DNA from: Sphingomonadaceae bacterium
Lineage (GTDB): Bacteria > Pseudomonadota > Alphaproteobacteria > Sphingomonadales > Sphingomonadaceae
Direction of reading: 5' to 3'
Assembly: GCA_019239915.1 (NCBI GenBank)
Contig: JAFAZF010000059.1
Location: forward strand, 1 to 64,000
DNA length: 64,000 nucleotides
This document shows positions 62,773 to 64,000 of this stretch, in pieces; position 1 is the first letter of the stretch; each line of letters opens with the position of its first letter. A program made the position numbers and the translations under genes. The notes under the pieces were generated by a model. It had not been told where the DNA came from. It did no database searches and saw only the letters and a program-made list of their open reading frames with translations.

Positions 62773-63663
62773 GTGAAACAGACTGCACGCATGCTGCGCT
62801 GGCTGACGATGGCAGCGACGCTCGCCACGCCGTTGTCCGCGTCCTACGCGCAAAGCTACCAGGACGAGCCGCCGCCCGGACAAGGCTATGCGCCCGGCTA
62901 CCAGGGCCAAGGCTATCCGGGCAATTATGCGCCGCCGAACGGCTCGCAAACGGCGCCCGACGACGATTATTATTCGCAGGATTATCCGCCGCCACCCGGC
63001 GCGGAGCCGCCGGGTTCGGGCTACGATCGCGCGCCGAGCGGTTACGACGACCGCGCGCCGAGCGGCTATGGCGCGCCCCCCGCGGGCTATGCCGCGAGTC
63101 CCCCACCACCCCCGCCCGCCGGCTATGACGGATCGCAGCCGCCTCCGCCTCCTCCCGGCTACCAGCCCGATCCGGGCTATGGCGCGCAACAGCAGGATGC
63201 CGACCGCCGCTACGAGGCCTATGCCGAGGATTGGGCGCAGCGCTATTGTGTGAGATCCGGCAATGACGCCGGCGCCGGCGCGGTGATCGGCGGCCTGCTC
63301 GGCGCGCTGGTCGGTTCCGGTCTGGCGGGACGTGGCGACCATGCCGCGGGCGCGATCGCCGGGGGCGCGGTCGGCGCGGTCGGCGGCGCCGCGATCGGCA
63401 GCACCAGCGGCAACGCGACCAGCCCCGGCTGCCCGCCGGGCTATGTCGTGCGCGGCGGCGCGCCGGCTTTCTACTATGGCGGCTATGGTGCCGCTTATGA
63501 CTATGCCGCGCCGGCCTGGTATCGGCCCTGGACCTTCTACGGCGGCCGCTGGATCTACCGGCCCTATCCTTATCATGTCTGGTATTACCGGCATTATGGC
63601 TATGGCCGTCCCGGCTATTATGGCCGGCCGGGCTGGCACGGGCGCTATTATCGCCGCTATTGA
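62773..63663 (+). CDS. Exported Pro/Gly/Tyr-rich protein with glycine-zipper segment
   Basis: A 296-residue protein starting at GTG 62773 with GAGAGGA upstream. A leader (LRWLTMAATLATPLSASYA) precedes a Pro/Gly/Tyr-rich repeat region (GQGYAPGYQGQGYPGNYAPP, SGYDRAPSGYDDRAPSGYGA). A glycine-zipper pair GAVIGGLLGALVGSGLAG...AGAIAGGAVGAVGGAAIG follows, as in 17-kDa surface antigens, then a Tyr/Trp-rich tail (WYRPWTFYGGRWIYRPYPYH). It is likely an envelope surface protein. Low complexity prevents a finer call. Confidence 0.72.
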   Translation: MKQTARMLRWLTMAATLATPLSASYAQSYQDEPPPGQGYAPGYQGQGYPGNYAPPNGSQTAPDDDYYSQDYPPPPGAEPPGSGYDRAPSGYDDRAPSGYGAPPAGYAASPPPPPPAGYDGSQPPPPPPGYQPDPGYGAQQQDADRRYEAYAEDWAQRYCVRSGNDAGAGAVIGGLLGALVGSGLAGRGDHAAGAIAGGAVGAVGGAAIGSTSGNATSPGCPPGYVVRGGAPAFYYGGYGAAYDYAAPAWYRPWTFYGGRWIYRPYPYHVWYYRHYGYGRPGYYGRPGWHGRYYRRY

Positions 63664-63707
63664 GACGCGAGCACCCGGCAGCCTCAGCGCTTGCCGGGCG
63701 CCTCCGT

Positions 63708-63983
63708 TCAGATCCGTCGCAGCAGCCGGATCACCACGATCACGATGATCGCGCCGACGATCGACGCGAGCACCGATCCCACCAGCCCACCGCCGAGCGG
63801 CACGCCGAGCTGCGGGAACAGCCATCCCGCGACGACCGATCCGAAAATGCCGATCAGCGCATCGGCGATGAAGCCGAAGCCGCCACCCTGGACGAGCACG
63901 CCGGCAAGCCAGCCGATGATCGCGCCGACCACGATCCAGATGATGAAGGCGATCAGCAGGCTCTCGCCGGTCATGGCATGCAT
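63708..63983 (-). CDS. GlsB/YeaQ/YmgE-family membrane protein
   Basis: A 91-residue protein with three hydrophobic helices: LLIAFIIWIVVGAIIGWLAG, FGFIADALIGIFGSVVAGWLF and GSVLASIVGAIIVIVVIRLL. The I-G-W-L-A-G and G-I-x-G-S-x-x-G-x-x-L elements match the transglycosylase-associated (YeaQ/YmgE) family, often stress-induced; function is not established. GGAG about 7 nt upstream supports ATG 63983. It is convergent with the glycine-zipper protein gene. Confidence 0.87.
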   Translation of the reverse strand: MHAMTGESLLIAFIIWIVVGAIIGWLAGVLVQGGGFGFIADALIGIFGSVVAGWLFPQLGVPLGGGLVGSVLASIVGAIIVIVVIRLLRRI

Positions 63984-64000
63984 GGCATTTCTCCGCCGTT

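Overview
The window reads as a chromosomal segment of a high-GC alphaproteobacterium, most likely a sphingomonad (Sphingomonadales). Pointers are a ChpT-type phosphotransferase of the alphaproteobacterial cell-cycle relay, an alphaproteobacterial RpoH, TonB-dependent receptors beside amidohydrolases, two sites matching the EcfG general-stress promoter, and many dispersed palindromic repeats. Taxonomy is inferred from gene content only. I see no rRNA, tRNA, CRISPR, transposase or phage gene. Most long antisense reading frames are high-GC shadows.

Layout. 1-2.4 kb: 5' part of an aldehyde dehydrogenase gene, divergent from an IclR regulator-thioesterase pair, then an exported methyltransferase-like protein. 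2.4-9.9 kb: housekeeping and envelope genes (chpT, a JAMM peptidase, an RluD-type pseudouridine synthase, rpoH, mtgA, a nitrobindin-like protein, a PrmC-like methyltransferase overlapping a SET-domain gene). 10.1-13.2 kb: a type III polyketide synthase-flavoprotein-methyltransferase operon and a small stress peptide. 13.3-20 kb: two porins and a beta-barrel protein, a DUF347 membrane protein, an AraC regulator, an esterase. 20-31.6 kb: a minus-strand run of PaiB-like regulator, amino-acid permease, TonB receptor and three amidohydrolases, suggesting uptake and hydrolysis of an amide, peptide or cyclic-amide nutrient.

31.7-41.6 kb: a PepSY membrane protein, an RBBP9-type hydrolase, ahcY behind a palindromic operator-like site, an EAL phosphodiesterase with a LysM lipoprotein, and a Ser/Thr kinase-FHA(TagH-type)-PP2C phosphatase operon resembling the threonine-phosphorylation branch of type VI secretion but without T6SS structural genes here. 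41.8-50.1 kb: an Opp peptide importer (permeases and binding lipoprotein on plus, fused ATPase convergent on minus) followed by a TonB receptor with a long polyglycine tract. 50-57 kb: GFA protein, inositol-phosphatase family enzyme, argJ, a VapBC-type toxin-antitoxin pair, secA. 57-64 kb: a stress-type basic protein, PilZ protein, TelA operon, EcfG-type alanine-rich periplasmic protein, a Tat-exported molybdopterin oxidoreductase with its cytochrome b, and small envelope proteins.

The structure least explained by the genes is three families of dispersed imperfect palindromes (A: CCGTTCGT...ACGAACGG, seven copies; B: paired GTGCTCCGGCGAAGG-type hairpins, six copies; C: CCCCTCCC/GGGAGGGG, three copies). 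Most sit just after stop codons or in short gaps. One A copy is translated inside the N-terminus of the Opp lipoprotein, and one C copy supplies the C-terminus and stop codon of a 1112-residue amidohydrolase.
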